The position numbers and the translations under genes are program-made. Positions 48,900-60,097 of a stretch of 64,000 nt of DNA are shown piece after piece. This stretch comes from Tragulus kanchil. Its lineage: Eukaryota > Chordata > Mammalia > Artiodactyla > Tragulidae. Under the pieces are notes generated by a model that was given only the letters and a program-made list of their open reading frames with translations, ran no database searches and had not been told where the DNA came from. The stretch spans positions 141,815,301 to 141,879,300 of the forward strand of contig JAIOJX010000025.1 of assembly GCA_022376925.1 (NCBI GenBank), given 5' to 3'. Position 1 is the first letter of the stretch, and every line of letters begins with the position of its first letter.

Positions 48900-50173
48900 A
48901 AAAAGAATACAGATACAAAAAATAGTTACAAGATTAACATACAGAATTCTGTTGCATTGTTTTATACTAACAATGACCTATCAGAATGAGACAATTAAAA
49001 ATCTCTTAAAATTATGTCAAAAAATAAGTACAACACGTAGGAATAAACCTAACAAAGGAGGTGAACAATTTATATGCTGAGAACTAGAAAAAATTGATAC
49101 AGAAGACTGAAGATAATTAAAAGAAAGATATCTGGGCTTCCCTGGTGGTCCAGTGCATGGGGCGGTGGGTGGGGGGGGGATCAACCTTGCACTTCAAGGG
49201 GCGCAGGTTCGATCCCTGGCATGGGAAGATCCCATGTGCGGTGAGCGGCTGGACCGGTGTGTCCAATTGCCAGCCAGTGCTCTGGAGCGCACGTGCCCAG
49301 AGATGGAGCTCTGCAACTAGAGGGGCCACCGGGATGGGAGCCCCATGAGGGCGGAAGATAAGATGGATGAAGATAAAATAAATGAAGGACCAATAAAAGA
49401 GGCCAAAATTTAAAAAAAGAAAAGAAAAGATATCTGATGTTCTTGAATTGGAATAATTAATATTGTTAAAATTGACATAATACACAAAGCAACCTACAGC
49501 CTTAATCTACATATCAAATTACTGGTACATTTTTCACAGAACTAGAATAAATAATCCACAAGTGTATATGGAAACACACAAAAGACTCAGAGTTCCCTAA
49601 GCAATCCTAAGGAAAAAGGACAAAGCTGGAGGCATAACTTTCCCAGATTTCAGACAATACTACAAAGCTACAGTAATAAAAACAGCGTGATATTACCACA
49701 AAAACAGACCTATGGATCAATAGAATACAATAGAGAGCCCAGAAATAAAATGACATATCTAAGATCAATTAATCTTTGATGAAGGAAGTAAAAATATACA
49801 ATGGAGAAAAGACAATCTCTTTAGCAAGTGATATTGGGAAAGCTGGACAACCATATGTAAACCAATGAAGTTAGAATATTCTCTCACAGCATACATTCAA
49901 AATGGCTTAAAGACTGAAATATAAGACATGATACCATAAAACTCCTATTAAAGAACATGGGCAAAACATGCTGTGAATAAATCATAGCAAGGTTTTCTTA
50001 GATCAGTCTCTCAGGACAAAAGAAATAAAAGAAACAAATGAGATTTGATCAAACTTTTGTACGCTAAAGAAAGCATGAACAAAACAAAAAGACAACATAC
50101 ACAATGGAAGAAAATATTTGCAAGTGATTTGACCAACATGGGCTTCATTTCCAAAATATACAAACACCTCATT
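48900..50173 (+). mobile_element. L1 ORF2 C-terminal segment, split by a SINE
   Basis: Sense L1 body: 'caatgacctatcagaatgagacaattaa', 'acgtaggaataaacctaacaaaggaggtgaa', after the SINE 'tatggaaacacacaaaagactcagag', 'ggcataactttcccagatttcagacaatactacaaagctacagtaat', 'acctatggatcaatagaatac' and 'atttgcaagtgatttgaccaacatggg'. This is the usual order of L1 ORF2 after the RT domain, with many stops. It fades at about 50170, where duplication 14 starts. Confidence 0.9.
49124..49435 (+). mobile_element. CHR-like tRNA-Glu SINE inserted in L1
   Basis: Sense SINE from 49134 with head 'gggcttccctggtggtccag', a G-run at 49170-49179, an intact B box GGTTCGATCC near 49206, and an A-rich end with AAAG repeats. 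The target AAAGATATCT occurs at 49124-49133 and 49426-49435. Insertion postdates the L1. Confidence 0.9.
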
Positions 50174-50521
50174 AAAGTTTCTCACTAGACTAGACTTTTA
50201 CCAATTTGTTGAATATAGACAGTTTATTCTGACATTAGGATTTCTTCAATGTTAATAAAGTCATTCTTAAAGAAAACTAGTCAACTGTAATTTGTGGGAA
50301 ATTGTAAAAAAAAAAAAAAATTAGAAGGCACTAATGCTGAGGATTTTAGCATAGGATCGTGACACTAACATGACAAAAACTGCAAAGAAGCCTGAGAGGA
50401 AGAAATTTCTATTTTCTACTTACTCAAAGTATTTCTACCAAAAAAAGTGAACACTTACATAAATAGAAATTGAACTATATATGACAGGGCATAAATACAA
50501 TACTCAAAATCATTCATATGC

Positions 50522-50792
50522 ATTTTTTTTTAAAAAAATTGTGGCCTCATTTATTGGTTTTTTATTTATTTATTTTAATCCATCTTTATTCTTTGGCCTG
50601 CGTGGACCTCCCATTACAGTGGATTCTCTCGCTGCAGAGCACCAGCTCTGGGCGCATGTGCTGCAGAGCACTGTCTCCTAATTGGACAGTCCTGTCCAGC
50701 CACTCTGCAGCACATGGGATCCAGGGATAGAACCGGTACCCCCTGAACCATAAGGCAGATTCTTTACCTACTGGACCACCAGGGAAAGCCCA
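50522..50792 (-). mobile_element. CHR-like tRNA-Glu SINE
   Basis: Antisense SINE with T-run and 'ttatttattttaatccatctttattctttggcc' at its tail end and the antisense head 'tactggaccaccagggaaagcc' at right. Internally shorter than its relatives (the 'cttcccaggcc' part is missing near 50720). Copy at 51649-51919. Confidence 0.9.
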
Positions 50793-51298
50793 TGTGCAAT
50801 CATTTTTATATTTACAAATATTTATTCCTGTCTTTTCCCACTCTCCTCCCTTTCATCTTCTGACAATCACAAGCCTTTGATTTCTGCTTTTTAAGTTTCC
50901 ATAAAAATATTAATTTTATTTCAATGAACTGCATTAAGGATATAGTTCATCATTTTATTATATATAGCCCTTTTAACTCATATTGTGTTAAAGAAATGCA
51001 AGCAATTGATTTAAAAAATGAAATAAAAAATGTATAGTTGAGGTGCTAGAGTTGAAATAGTATTACTTTGCATTACCCTTCCCTAGTCCCTATTTCCAGA
51101 AACCAGGGCTCACTATGTTCAAATATTAATTATTATTCATGATATTTAATATCATATTGATCTATAGAATACTATGTTAGTAATTTGATGTAATAACAGT
51201 TTACATTAGCTATCAACATCCTGTTAAGGAATTTGCATTTTTATTGTACCACTACTCCCTCAGCTTCTGCTGCTTATATATTACAATGTGTATTTATA
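50793..51298. other. AT-rich DNA, no recognised feature
   Basis: Nothing recognised; repeated at 51920-52425. Confidence 0.5.
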
Positions 51299-51648
51299 AA
51301 AAAGTTTCTCACTAGACTAGACTTTTACCAATTTGTTGAATATAGACAGTTTATTCTGACATTAGGATTTCTTCAATGTTAATAAAGTCATTCTTAAAGA
51401 AAACTAGTCAACTGTAATTTGTGGGAAATTGTAAAAAAAAAAAAAAATTAGAAGGCACTAATGCTGAGGATTTTAGCATAGGATCGTGACACTAACATGA
51501 CAAAAACTGCAAAGAAGCCTGAGAGGAAGAAATTTCTATTTTCTACTTACTCAAAGTATTTCTACCAAAAAAAGTGAACACTTACATAAATAGAAATTGA
51601 ACTATATATGACAGGGCATAAATACAATACTCAAAATCATTCATATGC

Positions 51649-51919
51649 ATTTTTTTTTAAAAAAATTGTGGCCTCATTTATTGGTTTTTTATTTATTTAT
51701 TTTAATCCATCTTTATTCTTTGGCCTGCGTGGACCTCCCATTACAGTGGATTCTCTCGCTGCAGAGCACCAGCTCTGGGCGCATGTGCTGCAGAGCACTG
51801 TCTCCTAATTGGACAGTCCTGTCCAGCCACTCTGCAGCACATGGGATCCAGGGATAGAACCGGTACCCCCTGAACCATAAGGCAGATTCTTTACCTACTG
51901 GACCACCAGGGAAAGCCCA
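51649..51919 (-). mobile_element. CHR-like SINE, copy by duplication
   Basis: Same insertion as 50522-50792. Confidence 0.9.
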
Positions 51920-52425
51920 TGTGCAATCATTTTTATATTTACAAATATTTATTCCTGTCTTTTCCCACTCTCCTCCCTTTCATCTTCTGACAATCACAAG
52001 CCTTTGATTTCTGCTTTTTAAGTTTCCATAAAAATATTAATTTTATTTCAATGAACTGCATTAAGGATATAGTTCATCATTTTATTATATATAGCCCTTT
52101 TAACTCATATTGTGTTAAAGAAATGCAAGCAATTGATTTAAAAAATGAAATAAAAAATGTATAGTTGAGGTGCTAGAGTTGAAATAGTATTACTTTGCAT
52201 TACCCTTCCCTAGTCCCTATTTCCAGAAACCAGGGCTCACTATGTTCAAATATTAATTATTATTCATGATATTTAATATCATATTGATCTATAGAATACT
52301 ATGTTAGTAATTTGATGTAATAACAGTTTACATTAGCTATCAACATCCTGTTAAGGAATTTGCATTTTTATTGTACCACTACTCCCTCAGCTTCTGCTGC
52401 TTATATATTACAATGTGTATTTATA

Positions 52426-54085
52426 TTAGCATTTTTGTTTGAATAAACATCTGTATTTCTCACTCTATTGACTATATATACAAGTTCTTATTTCCCCATC
52501 AGTATTAAAGCATATTTGTGTTTCTTTGATATAAAAATTGCTGGGTTTTTTTTTCTGGAATTAGTGACTAGCTTGTGCCTTGATAGGTTCTTTTTTTGTA
52601 CTTCAATCTTATTGCTTCTGCATGTTCCATCAAATATGATAGAGACTTACCAATGTCATTTTAAAAATGCCTAAAAATGCAAGATAATCAATCAGAAGCT
52701 TCTTGTTTCTGTTTTTTCCCCTAGAATCTCTTTTGTTACTGCTGTTCCTTATCCTTATTCTGACTGTTCTCATGTCTGATGGCTTAGTTTTAATGCTAAC
52801 ATTTTCCTTACATAATCCTAGATCATATTATGCTTCTTTTTAGCATTGGGTTTCCTCTTTCCTAGACTTTATATTTGGTACCTCCATATTAAAGAAAATT
52901 TGGAAAGTAAATACATATCAGGAATATTATATTAGAGAAAGGTCTTCTTTTCTACCTATACATTTGACTGATAACTGGTTTGGCATATTAGTTTGAGCTG
53001 AAAATTACTTAATTCAAAAATTTTAGCCATGTTTCTAATTAAAAAAAAAAAACTTCTGTAATTTTAATTTCTCTTTATGCATTTGCAATGTGACTTTTCT
53101 CCCTGGTGTTTTCTTTATGTATTGTACTTTGGGTGATCAGATTCCTTAGGTAGTGTATGTCCTGCACATCATATTATGCATTGTGTTGGGCAGTTAGGTA
53201 TGCAATAGAATATACTTTCCTATATAAGGATTTCTTTGACTGGCAATTGAATGTTGATTTTTATAACAATTTCTTTGTTTGTCACTTGTTCTTACTTGGT
53301 TAAAATTCTCTGTCACAAATGAAAAAAATTAAGTTATTTCTTTTCATCTTTTAGTTTGAATTCTTTTCATTTTGTTTGATTTTTTTTGTTTGCATTTTCT
53401 GAGATTCATTAACATTATTTTCTGATTCTATTGAGCAGTTTTTATGCCATTATAATTTTAATTCCCAAGATCTCATTATTCTTTAGTGATGACATAATTT
53501 TTCATGTATTCCTATTATTGCTTTATAAATGCAATATTTCATTTCCTTTTTCCTTAGATATAATTTGTAGAGTTTTCCCTTATCATTACCTTTATTTCGT
53601 CTGAGATAGAGCCCTTTCCCTGTCGCTGTTTTGAGTTGGAGACTCCTTTATGACTGGCATTTGTGGATGATCCATTCATCATGAAGAGTGCGACACTCAT
53701 GATGAACTGACAGCTCTGCATGTCTAAGTAGAGGAAATTGACATGTGGGTTACACTGCAATATGAGAAAATGGTAATCAGCTTTTTATTATGGACTCTAA
53801 ATGTCAATGTTTTGAAGATTTTACCCTGAGATTCTTAATTTCTTTAAACAAAGAGTTCTCTGATTCTGCCTAAGAGACATATCCCTGGCTACAGGCTTTT
53901 TAGAGACAGAGCAGGGGAACAGGGTTAAAGTTGATCTGACTCATGAGACTGTGGGCTTCTATCTTGTCATCTGGGTTTCATTGTGACTCTTCACTTCCTG
54001 TTGCTTAGGAGTGGCACTAGTTACTTGGAGTCCCTCATGATCGTGTTTGATCATGAAGTAGACAGCTAAGCCCAGTCATCTGACT
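52426..54085. other. T-rich, possibly old LINE-derived DNA
   Basis: Long T-rich stretch (for example 53260-53500) with the general look of antisense old L1 3' UTR sequence such as 'ttcttacttggttaaaattctctgtcac', but no firm family. No gene called. Confidence 0.35.
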
Positions 54086-54197
54086 AAGAATAGGAAATAC
54101 ATATAACTAGTCTGGGAACATACATATCTCTAAACAACAAAACTCTGTAAAAGTTAAAACTAAAATAAAAGTTAAAAAAAAAAAAGAATAGGAAATA
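54086..54197 (+). mobile_element. Unrecognised retroposon, 84-bp 5'-truncated copy with 14-bp target-site duplication
   Basis: An 84-bp insertion (54100-54183) flanked by perfect AAGAATAGGAAATA at 54086-54099 and 54184-54197. The start 'catataactagtctgggaacatacat' and 'aacaacaaaactctgtaaaa', then an A-rich tail, match the 3' end of the insertion at 19586-19999. This defines a shared 3' end with independent truncation points. Confidence 0.82.
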
Positions 54198-54285
54198 GAA
54201 TTGTGGGGGCTCCCACTGTTCTATATATAAAGCTTATTCTCACCTTAGTACCTGTACAAATTCTGGTCCCACTCTATGGAATTAT

Positions 54286-54573
54286 CTCTTTTTTTTTTTA
54301 TCTTTTAAAATGTTTGGCCTCTTTTATTGACCCTTTGTTTATTTGTTTTCTTCCATCTTTATTCTTGGCTTGTGTGGGCCTCCCATTTGCAGGGGCCTCT
54401 CTTGCTTCAGAGCACCGGCTCTGGGCACATGTGCTCCAGAGTGCTGGCTTGTAATTGGACACACTGGTCCAGCCCTCTGCAGCACGCGGGATCTTCCCAG
54501 GCTAGGGATCTAACCAGCACCACTTGCATTGCAAGGCAGACTCTTTACCCACTGGACCACTGGTGAAGCCAAC
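54286..54573 (-). mobile_element. CHR-like tRNA-Glu SINE
   Basis: Antisense SINE: T-rich tail at 54287-54320, 'ccatctttattcttggcttgtgtgggcctccca', 'gtaattggacacactggtccagcc' and the head 'cactggaccactggtgaagcc'. Plus frames 54203-54454 and 54327-54566 are read-throughs. Confidence 0.9.
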
Positions 54574-55208
54574 CTCTTTCAATGAAGTGCCTCGTTTGCT
54601 CCTTTCTCTTTTTCATTTCCATGTTCTAATATCACCGGCTCAATGAGACATTAACTTCATCACCACATTTCAGAATCACCTCTGCCCTCCAATTCTATGC
54701 ATATTCTCCAGCTTTTTTTCTTAAAAATAAACCTTACAGTTTCTTGATTATTGTCTTTGTCCTTTCCTTTGGGATACAATTTCCACAGGCAGGAAGATTA
54801 ACTGCTAAATCTCCAGGTTAACAAGGTCTTAAACATAAAAGGTAATCTACAAAGAATTGTTGAATAAAAATGTTTGATTTTTTAAAAGTAAACTTTGAGT
54901 TTTCAATATAGACAATAAAGTTGTCTGTGATTAAAGACAGTTTATTTCTTTCTTTCCAAATGGCATGGCTTTAATTTATTTCCTTGCCTTCCAGTCCTAT
55001 GCTGATTAAGAGTGTTTAGAGTGGATGCTCTTATGACTGCAGTTAAGGGGAAACCATTCAGTCTTTAACTTTAAAATGTGTTACCTGTAGATTATTTTTT
55101 CAGAAGCTCCATTTTTTTTCCATTTATTTTTGTTTTCTTAAGAAGTTTAACCCCAGTAAACATCTATTCCCTATTCATTTCTAGTTTGATTAGGTTTTTG
55201 GTTATACA
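54574..55208. other. No recognised feature
   Basis: Single-copy DNA between two SINEs. Confidence 0.5.
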
Positions 55209-55372
55209 TGGCTTCCTTGGCGGCTTGGTAGTAAAGAATCCTGCAGTGCCTGGAAGGAAATGGCAACCTGCTATAGTAATCTTGCCTGAAAAGTCCTATG
55301 GACAGGCGAGTCTGGTGGCCATAGTCCACGGTGTTGCAAAAGAGTTAGGCATGACTGAGGGACCACACACCA
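55209..55372 (+). mobile_element. Bov-tA SINE with internal deletion
   Basis: 'ggcttccttggcggcttggtagtaaagaatcctgc' jumps directly to 'ggaaatggcaacctgc', lacking the B-box region, and ends 'gtgttgcaaaagagttaggcatgactgag'. A TA microsatellite follows. Confidence 0.88.
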
Positions 55373-55375
55373 CCA

Positions 55376-55413
55376 CATATATATATATGTGTATACATAT
55401 ATATACATATATG

Positions 55414-55460
<47 letters not shown>

Positions 55461-55461
55461 G
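55376..55461. repeat. (TA)n / (CATATA)n microsatellite
   Basis: Alternating TA tract with interspersed C and G at the 3' end of a Bov-tA SINE. Confidence 0.92.
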
Positions 55462-55681
55462 GCTTTAGTGAAGTGATTCTGATTTTAGAATCAAGGTAAT
55501 GACATCTTATAAAATCAATCAGGGTTTGTTTCCTTCTCTAGTATTCCTGGAAGAATGTGTAATAGGTTGGTATTACTTCTTCACTAAATGTGTGATTGAA
55601 TTCACCAGTGAGTTCATCTTAACTCAAATAAATGTGCTAAACTTTCATCTTAAAAAAAAACTAAAACAAAATAAAGAAATA

Positions 55682-55852
55682 GGGACTTCCCTGGTGGTCC
55701 AGTGGTTAAGACTCTGTGTTCCCGATGCAGTGGGGCCAGGGTTTGAGCCCTGGTCAGGGAACTAGATCCCACATGCTGCAACTAAGATCTAGCACAGCCA
55801 AATAAATAAATAAATTAATTAATTAATAAATAATAATAATAAATGAAAACAC
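55682..55852 (+). mobile_element. CHR-2-type tRNA-Glu SINE with AAAT/TTAA tail
   Basis: Classic cetartiodactyl CHR SINE: 'gggacttccctggtggtccagtggttaagactctg', 'gtttgagccctggtcaggg' and 'gatcccacatgctgcaactaag'. The tail 55800-55850 is AAAT and AATT units. A headless copy lies at 56811-56958 because of duplication 15. Confidence 0.93.
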
Positions 55853-56290
55853 ACTTTGATGACTGAGGTCACTTAAACTGAAGACATCAAAGTTATTAAA
55901 AAAAAAAAAAAAACATAGAAACAGAAACAAACAAAAAACTGGAGAAAAGAGAAAATTGAAACCAAAGCAAATGTTAAAACTGCTTAAAAATAAGTCAGCG
56001 GTACGATAAACAGACAGAAAATATGAATAAAATGGATAGACTCCTAGGAAGACTTAGCAAGGAATGAGAAGAAATACTTTACCAATATAAGAAATGGAAG
56101 GGAGGACATTACAATAGACCCTACAGACTTGAAATTATAATTATACATCCAAAACCAATTTCCACAAATTCATTAAAAATTAGTGGGACCGTTCCTTGAA
56201 AAAGTCAAACCAAATTTATCTGATAGGAAATAGATAACCAGAATAGTCATGTATATATTAAAGAAACTGAATTTATAAATGAAACCATTT
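55853..56290 (+). mobile_element. L1 ORF2 internal fragment
   Basis: 'gaaaattgaaaccaaagcaaatg', 'aatggatagactcctaggaagacttagcaagg' and 'aaaccaatttccacaaattc' follow the region of L1 ORF2 upstream of the RT core, in sense orientation with many stops. Copy at 56959-57396. Confidence 0.6.
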
Positions 56291-56589
56291 TAAACGAATT
56301 TCACTCTGAATAAGAAATATATATAACTCTGTCCTTAAAGATGTTTTCAGAAAAGAAAAGAAATGATATGCCAGGTAGAAGGAAGAGAATGTTGATTTCA
56401 CCCTTAAGACAGACAAGAGCATTGTGTGTTTGAGGACATGGGGAAAAGATTACTGTAGCTGGAAACAAGTGAACCGTCAAGGTAGAGGCATAGGTTGAAG
56501 GTGCAAACATGGGTAGGCTCAGGTCATATTCTTGGGACTTTGGAGGCCATGGTGAAAATGAAGCTTTTATTCCACTTGTGTTCTCACTT
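56291..56589. other. No recognised feature
   Basis: Unclassified; repeated at 57397-57695. The minus 69-codon frames are not supported. Confidence 0.5.
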
Positions 56590-56690
56590 CAGTGAAGTAC
56601 GACTCTAGTTCTGCAATTGTAGGGACTCTTTTGTATTTTGTTCATTTGTATATCCTCAGTACACAGTGTTTAATAAATATTTGCAGTTAG
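56590..56690 (+). mobile_element. L2-like 3' end relic
   Basis: 'gtagggactcttttgtattttgttcatttgtatatcctcagtacacagtgtttaataaatatttg' follows the usual L2 3' region. Copy at 57696-57796. Confidence 0.55.
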
Positions 56691-57928
56691 CTACATTAAT
56701 TTGAAATTCTGCTTTGAGCAAGAACTACCATCAAAATACATTCATACTCATCTTTCTTATGAATTAGCCTTGTGTTCCTTTATATGTACCATGCTGAATG
56801 CATTCTGACAGTTAAGACTCTGTGTTCCCGATGCAGTGGGGCCAGGGTTTGAGCCCTGGTCAGGGAACTAGATCCCACATGCTGCAACTAAGATCTAGCA
56901 CAGCCAAATAAATAAATAAATTAATTAATTAATAAATAATAATAATAAATGAAAACACACTTTGATGACTGAGGTCACTTAAACTGAAGACATCAAAGTT
57001 ATTAAAAAAAAAAAAAAAACATAGAAACAGAAACAAACAAAAAACTGGAGAAAAGAGAAAATTGAAACCAAAGCAAATGTTAAAACTGCTTAAAAATAAG
57101 TCAGCGGTACGATAAACAGACAGAAAATATGAATAAAATGGATAGACTCCTAGGAAGACTTAGCAAGGAATGAGAAGAAATACTTTACCAATATAAGAAA
57201 TGGAAGGGAGGACATTACAATAGACCCTACAGACTTGAAATTATAATTATACATCCAAAACCAATTTCCACAAATTCATTAAAAATTAGTGGGACCGTTC
57301 CTTGAAAAAGTCAAACCAAATTTATCTGATAGGAAATAGATAACCAGAATAGTCATGTATATATTAAAGAAACTGAATTTATAAATGAAACCATTTTAAA
57401 CGAATTTCACTCTGAATAAGAAATATATATAACTCTGTCCTTAAAGATGTTTTCAGAAAAGAAAAGAAATGATATGCCAGGTAGAAGGAAGAGAATGTTG
57501 ATTTCACCCTTAAGACAGACAAGAGCATTGTGTGTTTGAGGACATGGGGAAAAGATTACTGTAGCTGGAAACAAGTGAACCGTCAAGGTAGAGGCATAGG
57601 TTGAAGGTGCAAACATGGGTAGGCTCAGGTCATATTCTTGGGACTTTGGAGGCCATGGTGAAAATGAAGCTTTTATTCCACTTGTGTTCTCACTTCAGTG
57701 AAGTACGACTCTAGTTCTGCAATTGTAGGGACTCTTTTGTATTTTGTTCATTTGTATATCCTCAGTACACAGTGTTTAATAAATATTTGCAGTTAGCTAC
57801 ATTAATTTGAAATTCTGCTTTGAGCAAGAACTACCATCAAAATACATTCATACTCATCTTTCTTATGAATTAGCCTTGTGTTCCTTTATATGTACCATGC
57901 TGAATGCATTCTGACAGTTATCCAGTTG

Positions 57929-58256
57929 CTGCTATTTTTTTTTTTTAAGATTTATTTATTTATTTTATTTTGGGCAGGGGTTGGGTTGGGGAGGGAGAGG
58001 AGCGGGCGGGCCACTTCTATTGGTCTTTCATTTCTCTATTTTCATCTGTCTTTGTTCTTTGGCTCCTGTGGGCCTCCTATCGCAGTGGCGTCTGTCGTTG
58101 CAGAGCTCCAGAGCTCTGGTTTGGTAATTGGACAGATCGGTCCAGCCGCTGCGTGGCACGTGGGATCTTCCCAGGCCAGGGATCAAACCGGCGCCCCTTG
58201 CACTGCAAGGTGGTGTCCTTACCCACTGGACCACCAGGAAAAGCCCTCTGCTATTT
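57929..58256 (-). mobile_element. CHR-like tRNA-Glu SINE, 9-bp target-site duplication
   Basis: Antisense SINE between CTGCTATTT at 57929-57937 and 58248-58256. Tail: T-run and TTTA units; then a G-rich 57971-58010 stretch; body 'cacttctattggtctttcatt', 'gtaattggacagatcggtccagcc' and head 'cactggaccaccaggaaaagcc'. The G-rich stretch is the complement of the C-rich tail seen in the 30.9-kb copy. Confidence 0.92.
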
Positions 58257-58954
58257 GACCATTTTATTATTATTCAGATTTTTCTTTAAAAACTACATGT
58301 ATTTCTTTGGTTGGAGGAATTAAACTTTGACATAGATATACATAGGTTGGAAATTCAAATTAATCATGTAACTTGGGCAAATTGTTTAGCATTTCTTAAC
58401 GTTGAGCTTTTCTGTATAAAATAGGAAATTATTTTTCATGTATTTTGTGATGAATTAACAGGAAAATATGTGCCAACTTACATGAAGAATATATTCAATA
58501 AATGGAATATAGTATCATTATAGCTGAATTGTTATTATTTTACTTTTTATTGAAATACAGTTGATGTATAATATTATATAAATTATAGGTATACAATATA
58601 GTGATTCACAATGTTTAAAGTTTATACTTCCTTTATAGCTATTATAAAATATTGCCTATATTCTCTATTTTATACAATATATTCACATAACTTCTTTTAT
58701 ACAAAATGGTTTGTACATCTTAATCGTTTATTCCTGTTGTCCCACCCCTCTTTCCTCTCCCTGCTTGTTTGTTATCTGTATTAAGTGAGTTTCTTTTCTG
58801 TTGTTTTCACTAGTTTGTTATATCTTTTAAAATCTATGTATAAGTGATATCACACAGCGTTTGTCTTTGTCTGACTTACTTTGCTTAGCCTAATGTCCTC
58901 CAAGTCCATCCATGGAAAAATAAAATTTTATTCATTTTATGGCTTAGAAATATT

Positions 58955-58965
58955 ATATATATATA

Positions 58966-59026
<61 letters not shown>

Positions 59027-59046
59027 GTATGTGTGTGTGTATAGGT
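58955..59046. repeat. (TA)n-(GTAT)n-(GT)n microsatellite
   Basis: Compound tract inside the antisense L1, at the same consensus point as the GT tract at 212-275. Copy at 60027-60115. Confidence 0.92.
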
Positions 59047-59047
59047 A

Positions 59048-59232
59048 TGTAAGTGACTCAGATAGTAAAGAATCTACCTGAAGTGCAGGAGACCATCTCT
59101 GGTTCGGGAAGATTTCCTGGTGAAGGAATACCCACTCCAATATTCTTGCCTGTAGAATTCTATGGACAGAGGAACCTGGAGAGGTACATTTCATGGGGTC
59201 TTCAGGAGTCAGACACTACTGAGTGACTAATA
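59048..59232 (+). mobile_element. Bov-tA SINE inserted in L1-borne microsatellite
   Basis: Head reduced to 'gtgactcagatagtaaagaatctacctg', then 'ctggttcgggaagatttcctgg', 'ccaatattcttgcctgtagaattctatggac' and 'gtcttcaggagtcagacac'. TATATA sequence on both sides. Copy at 60118-60301. Confidence 0.9.
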
Positions 59233-59253
59233 TATATATAAAATGCATATATT

Positions 59254-59312
59254 TGTGTGTGGGGTGCATATATGTGTATGTGTGACACATGCACATATAC
59301 ACCCCACACACA
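59254..59312. repeat. Imperfect inverted repeat in CA/GT-rich tract
   Basis: The left arm 'gtggggtgcatatatgtgtatgtg' pairs with the right arm 'cacatgcacatatacacccc'. In the duplicate copy (60326-60385) the right arm reads 'cacatgcacatatacgcacac', pairing less well. Confidence 0.75.
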
Positions 59313-60038
59313 CACATATTACATCTTTATTCATTCTTCTGTTGATGAACACTTAGATTCCTTATGTGTCTTGACTGTTGTAAATGCTGCTGCTATAAAT
59401 ACTGGGCCAAAAAACCCCATAATACGTTAGAAATGTCATCAAAATCTTAAGCCCACAGCAAGTGTTGCATAAATTGTGCAGAATGCATCTATAATTATTT
59501 AGGGATGCTCTGAAAGACCAAGGATTTTTCTGCAAAATTAAGAAGAAAACTAATACATAACAGCACTTTGGTATCATTATACATTCTGCTAAAGAATTTC
59601 ATGGAAATTTAATACCTCAAAATTGTCTTTCTTGATACTATATTTCTTTTCCTTTTTATAACACAAGGATATTTTCTTAATTAAAGTAATGTAATCCAAA
59701 TTATTGTTTTTTTTTTCTTGAGTAATATTATCTATTCATCTTTTATACAATATATTCACATAACTTCTTTTATACAAAATGGTTTGTACATCTTAATCGT
59801 TTATTCCTGTTGTCCCACCCCTCTTTCCTCTCCCTGCTTGTTTGTTATCTGTATTAAGTGAGTTTCTTTTCTGTTGTTTTCACTAGTTTGTTATATCTTT
59901 TAAAATCTATGTATAAGTGATATCACACAGCGTTTGTCTTTGTCTGACTTACTTTGCTTAGCCTAATGTCCTCCAAGTCCATCCATGGAAAAATAAAATT
60001 TTATTCATTTTATGGCTTAGAAATATTATATATATATA

Positions 60039-60097
<59 letters not shown>

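Larger units (their letters stand above)
50174..52425 (+). repeat. Duplication 14, direct, ~1.13 kb
   Basis: 50174-51298 recurs at 51301-52425 (offset 1127) with only 2 bp between the copies. No differences noticed. Confidence 0.95.
55705..57920 (+). repeat. Duplication 15, direct tandem, ~1.11 kb
   Basis: 55705-56814 recurs at 56811-57920 (offset 1106), the copies sharing a 4-bp GTTA at the join, no filler. The CHR-2 head is cut off in copy B. Confidence 0.95.
58520..59408 (-). mobile_element. L1 3' end, antisense, interrupted by microsatellite and SINE
   Basis: Antisense L1: 'ttttattgaaatacagttgatgtataatat', 'ctgttgtcccacccctctttcc', 'tatcacacagcgtttgtctttgtctgacttac', 'cctccaagtccatccatgg' and, after the interruption, 'ttcattcttctgttgatgaacacttagattcc' and 'tgtaaatgctgctgctataaatactggg'. 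Same part of L1 as 1-728, opposite strand. Copy from 59741 on to about 60480. Confidence 0.9.
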
